Source: Tritonibacter scottomollicae
Lineage (GTDB): Bacteria > Pseudomonadota > Alphaproteobacteria > Rhodobacterales > Rhodobacteraceae
Assembly (NCBI RefSeq): GCF_003003215.1
Contig: NZ_PVUF01000009.1
Coordinates: forward strand, 62,001-126,000
Direction: 5' to 3'
DNA: 64,000 nucleotides
Position numbers and translations under genes: made by a program. Positions 52,908-61,040 of the stretch are shown piece after piece. A model generated the notes under the pieces. The model searched no databases and had not been told where the DNA came from. It saw nothing but the letters and a program-made list of their open reading frames with translations. Numbering within the stretch: the first letter of the stretch is position 1; every line of letters starts with the position of its first letter.

Positions 52908-52952
52908 TCAGCTTTTTCCAAATACCTCGGGTGTGCGGGGGCTGGCCCCCGC
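52908..52952 (+). repeat. ATACCTCGG-hairpin repeat, copy C
   Basis: TTCAGCTTTTTCCAAATACC then TCGGGTGT and hairpin GCGGGGGC-TG-GCCCCCGC (52935-52952). It shares the TTC-CTTTTT-AAATACCTCGGG core with copies A and B but is oriented against both neighbouring genes. Confidence 0.5.
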
Positions 52953-52966
52953 CTGTCCGCGCGATA

Positions 52967-54319
52967 TCAGGCTTTCTCAAACCCGCGCGCAACTTCGTAG
53001 TCGGTCACCACGCGGTTGAACTCTTCAATCTCCCATTCAGCCGCGCGGGCATAATGAGTGATCACCTCTTCGCCAAAGGCCTCACGCAGCATATCAGACG
53101 CCAAAAGCGCCTCACGTGCGGCCAACAAGGTGTTCGGTATGTGCTGCTGCGGCTTACCCGCATAGGCGTCGCCAGCGAAGGCGTCCTGCAACTCGAGCTT
53201 CTCCTCGATCCCTTTGAGGCCCGCCGCCAGCATAGCAGCTTGTGCCAGATAGGGGTTCATATCAGATCCCGGCACTCGGCATTCCACCCGCACCGCCTTG
53301 CTTCCTTCACCGCACAGGCGGAAGGCGGCAGTCCGGTTATCAACCGACCAGACCAGCTGTGTCGGTGCAAAGGTGCCCTTGGCGAAACGCTTGTAGCTGT
53401 TGATGTAGGGCGCCATGAAATAGGTGAAGTCAGCCGCGTATTTCAACAGCCCCGCCATATAGTGGTCCATCAGCTTCGACTTGCCGAGCGGCGCGCTCTC
53501 ATCAAAGAAGGCGTTGGCGCCCTCTTTCCACAGCGACTGATGCACATGCGCGGCAGACCCGACTCGATCATGGTGCCATTTGGGCAGGAAGGTCGCGGCA
53601 TAACCCTGCTGGTGCGCGATTTCCTTGATGCCGTGCTTGGCCAGCGTGTGGTGGTCGGCGGTCGCCAAAGCCTCGTCATATTTGACGTTCAGCTCTTCCT
53701 GACCGGCTTCTGCCTCGCCCTTCGATCCTTCGATCGGAATACCCATGGCGCGCAAATGGTTGCGGATCGGGCGCATCACAGGTTCCTCCTTCGAGGTCTG
53801 CATGATGCTGTAATCTTCATTGTAGGTGGAGATTGGCTCAAGTTGCTGGAACCCACCGGCAGCGACTTCGTCATGGGTGCCTTTGAAGAGGAAAAACTCC
53901 AGCTCGGTCGCCATGACCGGCGACAGTCCCAGTTCCGCACAACGCGCGATCTGTGCCTTCAGCATTTCCCGCGGGGAATGCGCCACCGGCGCGTGGGTGT
54001 GGTGGTCGATCACATCACAGAGCACCATGGCGGTCCCATCGAGCCACGGCACCGGGCGCAGCGTCGAGAGGTCCGGCTTCATGATGTAGTCGCCGTATCC
54101 CCGCTCCCAGCTGGTGGAGGCATACCCATCGGGCGTTGCCATGGCGAGGTCGGTGGCCAGCAGATAGTTGCAGCAGTGGGTTTCACCTTCGGCCATCTCA
54201 AGAAAGGCCTCGGCGTGGAAGCGTTTGCCCATCAGGCGGCCCTGCATGTCCACAATGCAGACCAGCACGGTGTCGACCTGTCCGGCGGCGATCTGTTCCT
54301 TGAGATCCTCGAAAGTCAT
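52967..54319 (-). CDS. Glutamine synthetase family protein, probable gamma-glutamyl-amine ligase
   Basis: A 450-residue member of the glutamine synthetase superfamily, closest by eye to PuuA/GlnT-type enzymes that attach glutamate to an amine. Motifs: VCIVDMQGRLMGKRFHAEAF, active-site VMATELEFFLFKG, GEAEAGQEELNVKYDEALA, and AAHVHQSLWKEGANAFF, with NRTAAFRLCGEGSKAVRVEC near the end. It lacks the C-terminal adenylylation region of housekeeping GlnA as far as can be seen. The ATG at 54319 has GGGAA seven bases upstream. The TRAP transporter upstream and dehydrogenases downstream imply a catabolic rather than ammonia-assimilating job. Substrate unknown. Confidence 0.9.
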   Translation of the reverse strand: MTFEDLKEQIAAGQVDTVLVCIVDMQGRLMGKRFHAEAFLEMAEGETHCCNYLLATDLAMATPDGYASTSWERGYGDYIMKPDLSTLRPVPWLDGTAMVLCDVIDHHTHAPVAHSPREMLKAQIARCAELGLSPVMATELEFFLFKGTHDEVAAGGFQQLEPISTYNEDYSIMQTSKEEPVMRPIRNHLRAMGIPIEGSKGEAEAGQEELNVKYDEALATADHHTLAKHGIKEIAHQQGYAATFLPKWHHDRVGSAAHVHQSLWKEGANAFFDESAPLGKSKLMDHYMAGLLKYAADFTYFMAPYINSYKRFAKGTFAPTQLVWSVDNRTAAFRLCGEGSKAVRVECRVPGSDMNPYLAQAAMLAAGLKGIEEKLELQDAFAGDAYAGKPQQHIPNTLLAAREALLASDMLREAFGEEVITHYARAAEWEIEEFNRVVTDYEVARGFEKA

Positions 54320-54394
54320 CTGGCGTTCCCTGTTATTCTGACAGGGGGCAGGACAAAGCCCTGCCCCCGACATATGTTGGTTTTCTTACGGAGA

Positions 54395-55429
54395 TCAGCC
54401 GTAGCGATACGGACGACCGGCCTTGGCCATGTCGGCGTTGTACTTCTTGAAGATCTCGACAACGCGTGCCTTGGTCTCGGACTCGGCTGCGATCTCGTCC
54501 CAGAACTTCACGGCAGCGTCTTCGACCTGTTGCCATTCGGCATCGGGGATCGACGTCAGTTTCAGCTTGTCACCGTTGACCCGCAAGGACGCTTCACCAC
54601 CCCAATACCACCACTGACGATAGTAGTGCGACTGATCCGTGCAGACGCGGAACAGCGCCTGCAGATCTTCCGGAAGCTCATTCCAGCGATCCATATTGGC
54701 AAAGAACGACCCGGCCCAAGCACCCGAGATATTGTTGGTCAGGAAGTGGTTGGTCACATCGGCCCACCCGACGGTGTAGTCTTCGGTAATGCCGGACCAT
54801 GCGACGCCATCCAGCTCGCCGGTCTGCATCGCGACTTCGATGTCCTCCCATGGCAGGGTCACCGGCACCACGCCAAACTGGCTCAGGAAACGGCCCGCAG
54901 TCGGGAAGGTGAAGACGCGCTTGCCCTTCAGATCCTCAAGTGAGTTGATCGGGTCTTTGGTGGCAAAATGGCAGGGATCCCAGGCCCCGGCAGAGATGTG
55001 CTTCACGCCGACCTTGGAGTATTCCTCGTCCCAGATCTCGTTCAGGCCGTACTGGTTGAACAACACCGGCACGTCGAGCGAATAGCGGGACGCGAAGGGG
55101 AAATAGCCACCAAAGACGGTGACTTCGGTCGGTGACGCCATGGAGTCATCATCGGACTGCACCGCATCGATCGTGCCTTTTTGCATTGCGCGGAACAGCT
55201 CGCCGGTGGGCACCAGCTGATCGGCGTAGAACAGCTCGATCTGCATGCGGTCGCCTGCGATCTTGTTGAACATCTTGATCGCCGGATCGATCACATGAGC
55301 TGCCAGCGCAGGACCGGCATAGGTCTGCATCCGCCAGGTGATCTTGTTCTGCGCGATGGCCGGGGTGGCCAGCGGAGCCGCCGCGGCGCCCAGCGCTGTG
55401 GTCTTTAGAAAATTACGACGTGTTGTCAT
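54395..55429 (-). CDS. dctP: TRAP transporter substrate-binding protein DctP
   Basis: A 344-residue periplasmic binding protein of the DctP family. It begins with a Tat signal, MTTRRNFLKTTALGAAAAPL, carrying the twin-arginine RRNFL motif. The conserved core LFYADQLVPTGELFRAMQKG, TIDAVQSDDDS and the FPTAGRFLSQFG region near residue 180 are typical, with the Arg used by TRAP proteins to bind carboxylates or sulfonates probably in this area. It is downstream of the membrane components in the same operon and upstream of the gamma-glutamyl ligase gene. The ligand is not known; the neighbouring enzymes suggest an amine or amide with an alcohol group. Confidence 0.92.
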   Translation of the reverse strand: MTTRRNFLKTTALGAAAAPLATPAIAQNKITWRMQTYAGPALAAHVIDPAIKMFNKIAGDRMQIELFYADQLVPTGELFRAMQKGTIDAVQSDDDSMASPTEVTVFGGYFPFASRYSLDVPVLFNQYGLNEIWDEEYSKVGVKHISAGAWDPCHFATKDPINSLEDLKGKRVFTFPTAGRFLSQFGVVPVTLPWEDIEVAMQTGELDGVAWSGITEDYTVGWADVTNHFLTNNISGAWAGSFFANMDRWNELPEDLQALFRVCTDQSHYYRQWWYWGGEASLRVNGDKLKLTSIPDAEWQQVEDAAVKFWDEIAAESETKARVVEIFKKYNADMAKAGRPYRYG

Positions 55430-55458
55430 GTCTTTCAGTCTCCTCTGTCGGACTAAGT

Positions 55459-56196
55459 TCAATGGCTGTGCCCGCAGGGCCTCAGCCGTCTGAATCCTTC
55501 CCGGAGCCGTTGCGGTGCATTCTCGCGAAGGATGTCGCCATGCGCGAGCACGACGATATTGGGCTGCCAATCCAGCATCCGGGTCAGCGCATCGCGCAAC
55601 TTGTCCCGATTGCCGGAGAAGGACATCCAGATGTCCAACGGCATTTTTCCATTGGGGGCGAGGATACCCGCCACCCAGGCAAAGGGTCGGATCCACAGGG
55701 GCAGATCCTTGCCATGCATGTTCTCGATCAGGTCGGTGAGCACCAGCGTGTGGCTCTTTTTGTGAAAGAACACGACCTCTGTGTGCACCTTGCTCCCCCG
55801 AACGATAAGTTGATCAATCTCACCCGACCAGTCTGTCGCAGGGCCGTCCTCCAAATCTCGATCAAAGGTGATCTCGACCTTGCGGCTCTGTGCCCGCTCC
55901 CGCACGCCGGGTGACGCCCATGCGATGGTATCAGCACAGTGGCGCTGCCAATCCGCGATGTAGGCGTAGTGAATCCAGTTGGGCGACACGAGGTGACGGA
56001 TGGTGCCCAGCCTCTTCAGTTCTTCCGCCAATGCCTCTGTGTAGGCGATGGGCGAATGCAGGAAGAGGTCGCCGTTCGCCAGCCGGATGACCGTCATCCG
56101 GGTCGGGAAAGGGATCCGGTAGAAGTCGATGGTCGGACCATCCACAATCCAGATATCCTCACCCAGAGGCGTCAGGAGAGGCCCGTCATTTCCCAT
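55459..56196 (-). CDS. DUF4336 domain protein
   Basis: A 245-residue protein of the DUF4336 family, which has a metallo-beta-lactamase-like outline. Seen here are GEDIWIVDGPTIDFYRIPFP at the start, LVSPNWIHYAYIADWQRH in the middle, and LVLTDLIENMHGKDLP with NIVVLAHGDIL at the end. The classical H-x-H-x-D-H metal site is not evident. The ATG at 56196, with GGAGA seven bases upstream, lies 11 bases inside dctM, so it is translationally coupled and belongs to the TRAP operon. Function unknown; a hydrolase acting on the imported compound is one possibility. Confidence 0.8.
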   Translation of the reverse strand: MGNDGPLLTPLGEDIWIVDGPTIDFYRIPFPTRMTVIRLANGDLFLHSPIAYTEALAEELKRLGTIRHLVSPNWIHYAYIADWQRHCADTIAWASPGVRERAQSRKVEITFDRDLEDGPATDWSGEIDQLIVRGSKVHTEVVFFHKKSHTLVLTDLIENMHGKDLPLWIRPFAWVAGILAPNGKMPLDIWMSFSGNRDKLRDALTRMLDWQPNIVVLAHGDILRENAPQRLREGFRRLRPCGHSH

Positions 56197-57505
56197 AGAC
56201 GGTCTCCGGCAGCCACAGCGCAATTTGCGGGAACGCCATGATGATCGCCAGCGCCAGAACCATGATCCCAACAAACGGCACGATCGAACGATAGATATCC
56301 GTCAGCGAGATTTCCGGCGGGGCCATCGCGCGCATCAGGAACAGGTTGTAGCCAAACGGCGGCGTCATATAGGCGATTTGCGTGGTGATCGTGTAGAGCA
56401 CACCATACCAGACCAGATCAAAGCCAAGTGCGGCCACCAGCGGCACATAGAGCGGCGCCACGATCACCAGCATGGCGGTATCATCAAGGAAGGTGCCCAT
56501 GATGATGAAGCTGAGCTGCATCAGGATCAGGATCATCCAGGGGTTGAGACCCAGCTGCTCGGTGAACAGGCTGTCGATCGCCTTGACCGCGCCGAGACCG
56601 TCAAACACCGCGCCAAAGCCAAGGGCCGCGAGAATGATCCACATGAACATGCAGGAAATCGCCAGCGTGCTCTTCGTGCAGGATTCGAAGATCTTCCAGG
56701 TCATGCGGCGCTTTGCGACCGATGCCGCCAATGCGGTGAGCGCGCCAATGGCTGAGCTTTCCACCAGCGAGGTCCAGCCGTTGACGAACGGCACCATCAT
56801 CGCGGCAAAGATCATCAACGGCAGCGCCCCGGCCCAGAGCAGACGCAGCTTCTCGGCCCGCGGGACCTCATGCGCATCTTCCATGGCCGGGCCCAGCTCC
56901 GGGTTCGCTTTGCAGCGCAGCCAGATGTAGAGGATAAACAGGCCCGCCATCATCAGCCCCGGCACGACCCCGGCAAGCCAGAGCTGCCCGACCGGCTGAC
57001 GCGCAATCATCGCATAGAGCACCAGAACCACCGAGGGCGGCACCAGAATGCCTAAGGAGGACCCCGCCTGAATGACGCCGGTCACCATGGTTTTGTCATA
57101 GCCGCGCCGCAGAAGTTCCGGCAGCGCGATCGTGGCACCGATGGCCATGCCCGCCACCGACAGGCCGTTCATGGCCGAAACCAGCACCATCAGGCCGATG
57201 GTACCAATTGCAAGCCCGCCATTGATCGGCCCCATCCAGACATGGAACATCTTGTAGAGGTCATCGGCCAGGCGGCTCTCGCTCAGCACGTAGCCCATGA
57301 AAATGAACATCGGCAGGGTCAGCAGCGGGTACCATTTCATCAGCTTCATCGCAGCTGAGAAGGGGATATCATAGCCGCCCACGCCCCACAGCAGCAGCGC
57401 CGCTACGGCACCCACCGCGCCAATGGCACCAAAGACGCGCTGCCCAGTAAAGAGCATCAGCATCATCGATGCAAACATGAAGATGGCGATATATTCCTGG
57501 CTCAT
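56186..57505 (-). CDS. dctM: TRAP transporter large permease DctM
   Basis: A 439-residue membrane protein with about twelve helices and the DctM hallmarks TGQRVFGAIGAVGAVAALLL, LPMFIFMGYVLSESRLADDL, GLMVLVSAMNGLSVAGMAIG and ILVPPSVVLVLYAM. It is the ion-coupled transport subunit of a TRAP carrier and would work with DctQ and DctP encoded beside it. The start overlaps the dctQ stop by 4 bases and the stop overlaps the DUF4336 gene by 11. Confidence 0.95.
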   Translation of the reverse strand: MSQEYIAIFMFASMMLMLFTGQRVFGAIGAVGAVAALLLWGVGGYDIPFSAAMKLMKWYPLLTLPMFIFMGYVLSESRLADDLYKMFHVWMGPINGGLAIGTIGLMVLVSAMNGLSVAGMAIGATIALPELLRRGYDKTMVTGVIQAGSSLGILVPPSVVLVLYAMIARQPVGQLWLAGVVPGLMMAGLFILYIWLRCKANPELGPAMEDAHEVPRAEKLRLLWAGALPLMIFAAMMVPFVNGWTSLVESSAIGALTALAASVAKRRMTWKIFESCTKSTLAISCMFMWIILAALGFGAVFDGLGAVKAIDSLFTEQLGLNPWMILILMQLSFIIMGTFLDDTAMLVIVAPLYVPLVAALGFDLVWYGVLYTITTQIAYMTPPFGYNLFLMRAMAPPEISLTDIYRSIVPFVGIMVLALAIIMAFPQIALWLPETVYGK

Positions 57506-58089
57506 GAGGCGCGCTCGCTTGGGATGTCATGGCCCTTGAGGCGGGCGATATCTTTGAAGAGTTCCGAGATGGCTTGCAGCAGCATCAAGAAGAAGCCGAA
57601 GACCATGATGGATTTGATTGGCCAGATGAAAGGGCGCCACGCGGTGGACGCACGCTCCATATGGCCAATTTCTTCGGCGCCGGTGATCAAGCCCCAGAAG
57701 AAGGCAAAGGGATTGTCGCCCCAATAGCCCAATGAATACGCCGTGGATCCAAGTCCGCCGTAGAACAGAATGGCCAGATAGGTGATCAGCGCCAGGACGG
57801 TGAAGGCATCGAACCACGCTTTCCGTCGTGTCGACCAATTGTGATAGAACAGATCCATGCGCACGTTCGAGCCCAACTGGATCGAGTAAGCGCCGCCGAG
57901 AATGTAATAGGTGACCATGGCAAATTGTGCCATTTCCAGGGTCCAGAGCGAGGGCAGAAAGAAGGTCTTGGAGATCGAGGACCACAACAGGATCCCCATC
58001 ATCGCAAACAACCCCCACATCATCACGCGGCCGATCCGATAATTTACCGCATCAACCACGCGCACATATCCAAGCATGGCGCCGATCAT
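57502..58089 (-). CDS. dctQ: TRAP transporter small permease DctQ
   Basis: A 195-residue protein with four hydrophobic helices, including MMWGLFAMMGILLWSSISKT and AQFAMVTYYILGGAYSIQLG, and the DctQ pattern NVRMDLFYHNWSTRRKAWFD. It pairs with DctM in the membrane. It overlaps dctM by 4 bases and the upstream amidohydrolase gene by 4, confirming operon structure. Confidence 0.93.
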   Translation of the reverse strand: MIGAMLGYVRVVDAVNYRIGRVMMWGLFAMMGILLWSSISKTFFLPSLWTLEMAQFAMVTYYILGGAYSIQLGSNVRMDLFYHNWSTRRKAWFDAFTVLALITYLAILFYGGLGSTAYSLGYWGDNPFAFFWGLITGAEEIGHMERASTAWRPFIWPIKSIMVFGFFLMLLQAISELFKDIARLKGHDIPSERAS

Positions 58090-58850
58090 GCAAACGCCTC
58101 CTTCAGGGTGGAGCGGATCCAGGGCGCGAGCTGTTCAGCCCAATCCGCTTGCTGCTCCGCCGTGGCAATCAGATCGTTTCGTATTTCCAGCATGACGTTC
58201 AGCAGCCCGTTGTCGCAGCCATGCAAATCCAGCGTATGTGCAACCCCGTCCGCGGCGCTGTACGGTTCATTCAACCGAACATTCCACGGCAAGGTTTCGG
58301 GCTGCCTGACCATCATCGCCTCGGCAAAGCGATCATCGCGCCCATGCAGCAGACCCAACTCCACCGCCCGGCTCTCGCCTTTGTAGATCGGCGTGAAGCT
58401 ATGCACCGTGACCATCAGGCGCAACGCGTCCTTGCCCCGGTTAATTTCATCGGCAAGCGCGGCGCAGAACGGTTCGTACACCGCCTGCACACGCTGCGCA
58501 CGTGCGGCATCCGACAGATTTTGATTGCCCGGCACGTCAAAAATCTCTGACGCTGCGGGAATTGCGGTCGGTGACTCCGGCGGTCGGTTGAGGTCATAAA
58601 CCAGACGCGAGATGCGCCCCTCGACAAGCGGGCCCTGCAACAGTTCTGCCAGTTTGCGGGCCACGCCCAGCGCACCTGGATCCCAGGCAATGTGACTATT
58701 GCGTGCAGAGACTTCGAGGCCAAGATCCGCCAAACCCGGAGGGATCCAGTTGGCGGCGTGTTCACACACCACAATCACCTCAGCCCCAGCAGCTGATGAG
58801 GTCGTTGAGAAGGAGGGACCGAAGTCAAAGGCAGAGGAATCCGTATTCAT
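58086..58850 (-). CDS. N-formylglutamate amidohydrolase family protein
   Basis: A 254-residue zinc amidohydrolase of the HutG (N-formylglutamate deformylase) family. Motifs: VIVVCEHAANWIPPGL with zinc-site residues, HIAWDPGALGVARKLAEL, VTVHSFTPIYKGESR, and LHGCDNGLLNVMLEIRNDLI. The ATG at 58850 is chosen over an ATG at 58859 that sits directly on the GAAGAG. It is the first gene of the TRAP operon, and no other histidine-utilisation genes are here, so it may release glutamate from a gamma-glutamyl or N-acyl product instead. That is an inference from context. Confidence 0.85.
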   Translation of the reverse strand: MNTDSSAFDFGPSFSTTSSAAGAEVIVVCEHAANWIPPGLADLGLEVSARNSHIAWDPGALGVARKLAELLQGPLVEGRISRLVYDLNRPPESPTAIPAASEIFDVPGNQNLSDAARAQRVQAVYEPFCAALADEINRGKDALRLMVTVHSFTPIYKGESRAVELGLLHGRDDRFAEAMMVRQPETLPWNVRLNEPYSAADGVAHTLDLHGCDNGLLNVMLEIRNDLIATAEQQADWAEQLAPWIRSTLKEAFA

Positions 58851-58874
58851 ATGTAGCATGCTCTTCAGCCGGCA

Positions 58875-58927
58875 CCGTTCTGTCAATATGGTTTCTGTAA
58901 AAATTCTTTCATCATCATCCGTTCTGT
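58875..58927. promoter_or_regulatory. Three TTCTGT boxes in the divergent rpiR / TRAP operon region
   Basis: CCGTTCTGTCAA (58875), TTTCTGTAAA (58892) and CCGTTCTGTAAT (58919) repeat the core TTCTGT in one orientation with start-to-start distances of 15 and 29 bases. They lie between the divergent starts of an RpiR regulator and the TRAP operon, so they may be its binding sites. No clear -35/-10 pair was assigned. Confidence 0.45.
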
Positions 58928-58963
58928 AATAAAATGCGAAAAACCTGAGCAGGAGAGCCGTGG

Positions 58964-59821
58964 ATGCCGACGATCGCCGAGAAACTGAAAGCCCGCGAAC
59001 CTGAATTGACACGGGCGGAACGGCAACTGGCGGCAGCGATCTTGGACAACTATCCCATTCCGGGCCTCGGCAGCATCACAGAGCTGGCAGAGCTGGCCGA
59101 AGTCTCCACTCCTACAGTCGCTAGAATGGTGCAAAAGCTGGGTTTTTCCGGCTATCCCGAGTTCCAGCATGCCCTACGAGAAGAACTGCGGGAGATCATC
59201 TCCAACCCAGTGGAAAAGCGTGCCGAGCAGGCACCTGCCCTGCCTGAATCACATATGCTGAACCGCTACGCGGTGGGGGTTTACGACAACATTCGCGCCA
59301 CGCTGGAGAATGTGAACCTGGAGGAGTTCGACACGCTCTGCGCCCTCTTGGCGGACACGGATCACCGGGTCCATATTGCCGGTGGACGGCTCAGTGGCAC
59401 CTTGGCGCAGTCCTTCTACCTGCATCTGCAGATGATCCGAAGAGATGTCTTCATGATCCCGCCGCGGGCCTCTTGGACCCATTCGGTGCTCGACCTTCTG
59501 CCCGGCGATACGCTGATCCTGTTCGATATCCGTCGCTACGAGAACGCCACCCTGCTTCTGGCCGAAATGGCGCATGAGCGTGGGGTCAAGGTGGTGCTGT
59601 TCACCGATCAGTGGCGCTCACCGATCCAGAAGGAGGCGACATACACCTTTGCCGCGCGTATCGCGGTGCCGTCGGCCTGGGATTCAGGCCTCGCACTGCT
59701 GCTGCTGGTCGAAAGCATGATCGCCAAAATCCAGGAAGATCACTGGGAAACGGTGAAGGCGCGCACCGATGAGCTTGAGGCGGCCTTCGACCGTACCCGC
59801 CTGTTTCGCAAGTTCACCTGA
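58964..59821 (+). CDS. MurR/RpiR-family transcriptional regulator
   Basis: A 285-residue regulator with an N-terminal HTH_6 domain (LTRAERQLAAAILDNYPIPG, then LAELAEVSTPTVARMVQKLG) and a C-terminal SIS sugar-isomerase-like domain (VHIAGGRLSGTLAQSFYLHL to VVLFTDQWRSPI). AGGAGAG lies just upstream of the ATG. It is divergent from the nine-component TRAP operon and leads two downstream genes on its own strand, so it is the likely controller of both. RpiR regulators usually sense phosphorylated sugars or amino-sugar-like ligands; here the ligand is unknown. Confidence 0.92.
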   Translation: MPTIAEKLKAREPELTRAERQLAAAILDNYPIPGLGSITELAELAEVSTPTVARMVQKLGFSGYPEFQHALREELREIISNPVEKRAEQAPALPESHMLNRYAVGVYDNIRATLENVNLEEFDTLCALLADTDHRVHIAGGRLSGTLAQSFYLHLQMIRRDVFMIPPRASWTHSVLDLLPGDTLILFDIRRYENATLLLAEMAHERGVKVVLFTDQWRSPIQKEATYTFAARIAVPSAWDSGLALLLLVESMIAKIQEDHWETVKARTDELEAAFDRTRLFRKFT

Positions 59822-59879
59822 GCCCTGTTCCCCGAAAGCCAGCTCGGCTATTCTGCGCGCCGACCCGGATCAGGCGGAC

Positions 59880-61040
59880 ATGGATATGCGCAAGCCTCAC
59901 GACAGATTTCACCTCTCGCCCGAGACCCATGTCCTGACCCCGGATGTGGCCGGCCTGACGGCGCTGCTGGAGACCCTGCGTGAGGGCCATTCCCTTCTTG
60001 CACGCCCCTCGGAGGAGCCGATTTCCCCTGTGTTAGAGCCGAAACAGTGGCTCTATTGTCAAAGTTCCGGCTCTACAGGCTATGCCAAGACAATCCGGCG
60101 TACGCCCGACAGCTGGATCCGCAGCTTCGAGATGGATCAGGAGATGTTCGGTCTGTCCTCGGCGGATGTATACGCCAGCCTCGGCACGCTGTCGCATTCG
60201 CTGACGCTGTTTGCAGCCGTCGCGGCCTGTCATATCGGCGCCGACCTGGCGATGCTGGGGAACATGGCTCCGAGGGGGCAGATTGCTGGGCTTGAGCGCC
60301 TTGACGCCTCGGTGCTTTACGCCACGCCAGCGCAGCTTCGGCTGTTGCTGCGGGCGGGTGAGGGGCGGGTGCTTCCCGGTATCCGGCTGATCTTCTCCTC
60401 CGGTGGCAAACTAGATCAGACGACGCGTGCGGCGCTTGGCGTTTTGTTTCCGCAGGCCGAGGTGCAAGAGATCTTTGGCGCTACAGAGACCAGTTATATC
60501 ACGCTGGCCGGACCCGACGCCCCCGCGGGGTCCGTTGGCACGGCCTATCCGGGGGTTGAGCTGCGCCTGACGGAGATGGATGCGGCAGGCGTGGGCGAGA
60601 TCTGGATGCGCAGCCCGTTCCTGTTTGATGGCTACGCCGAAGGACACAGTGCCGAGACCCGCTGGGACGGCGATTGGCTCACCATTGGCGAGATGGGCTG
60701 GATCGACGCTGCCGGGAACCTCTACCCCAAGGGGCGGCGCAACCGCATGGTGACGGTGGCGGACAAGAACGTATTCCCCGAAGAAATCGAAGGCGTGCTG
60801 ATGCGGGTCGAAGGGGTGGAGCTTGCGGTGGCGCTGGCCTTGCCGGACGCCCTGCGCGGTCACCGGATTGTTGCTGTCATCCAGGGCACTGCCGAGGCCA
60901 ATAAACTGCGACACCTTTGCCGACAGGAGATTGGCGATCACGCCGCGCCTAAGGAGATCCGCCAACTTGCCACCCTCCCCATGCTGCCCGCCGGCAAGCC
61001 CGATTTGCGCGCGCTCGCGCGCCTGTGGGACGAAGTTTGA
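59880..61040 (+). CDS. Short AMP-dependent acyl ligase
   Basis: A 386-residue protein of the acyl-CoA synthetase/ANL superfamily. The nucleotide motif CQSSGSTGYAKTIRRTPDSW comes only about 60 residues from the start, against more than 150 in typical enzymes, so most of the N-terminal subdomain is absent. Later motifs are intact: FGATETSYITLAG, IGEMGWIDAAGNLYPKGRRN, DKNVFPEEIEGVL and the catalytic Lys in LPMLPAGKPDLRALA near the C terminus. The ATG at 59880 follows AGGCGGA. It is 58 bp after the rpiR gene and overlaps the thiolase gene by one base. Substrate and acceptor are unknown. Confidence 0.85.
   Translation: MDMRKPHDRFHLSPETHVLTPDVAGLTALLETLREGHSLLARPSEEPISPVLEPKQWLYCQSSGSTGYAKTIRRTPDSWIRSFEMDQEMFGLSSADVYASLGTLSHSLTLFAAVAACHIGADLAMLGNMAPRGQIAGLERLDASVLYATPAQLRLLLRAGEGRVLPGIRLIFSSGGKLDQTTRAALGVLFPQAEVQEIFGATETSYITLAGPDAPAGSVGTAYPGVELRLTEMDAAGVGEIWMRSPFLFDGYAEGHSAETRWDGDWLTIGEMGWIDAAGNLYPKGRRNRMVTVADKNVFPEEIEGVLMRVEGVELAVALALPDALRGHRIVAVIQGTAEANKLRHLCRQEIGDHAAPKEIRQLATLPMLPAGKPDLRALARLWDEV

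Noticed and set aside
52646-54943. A plus-strand open frame of 765 codons
   Set aside because: Antisense to the glutamine-synthetase-like gene and parts of dctP and an aldehyde dehydrogenase gene, without domain features.
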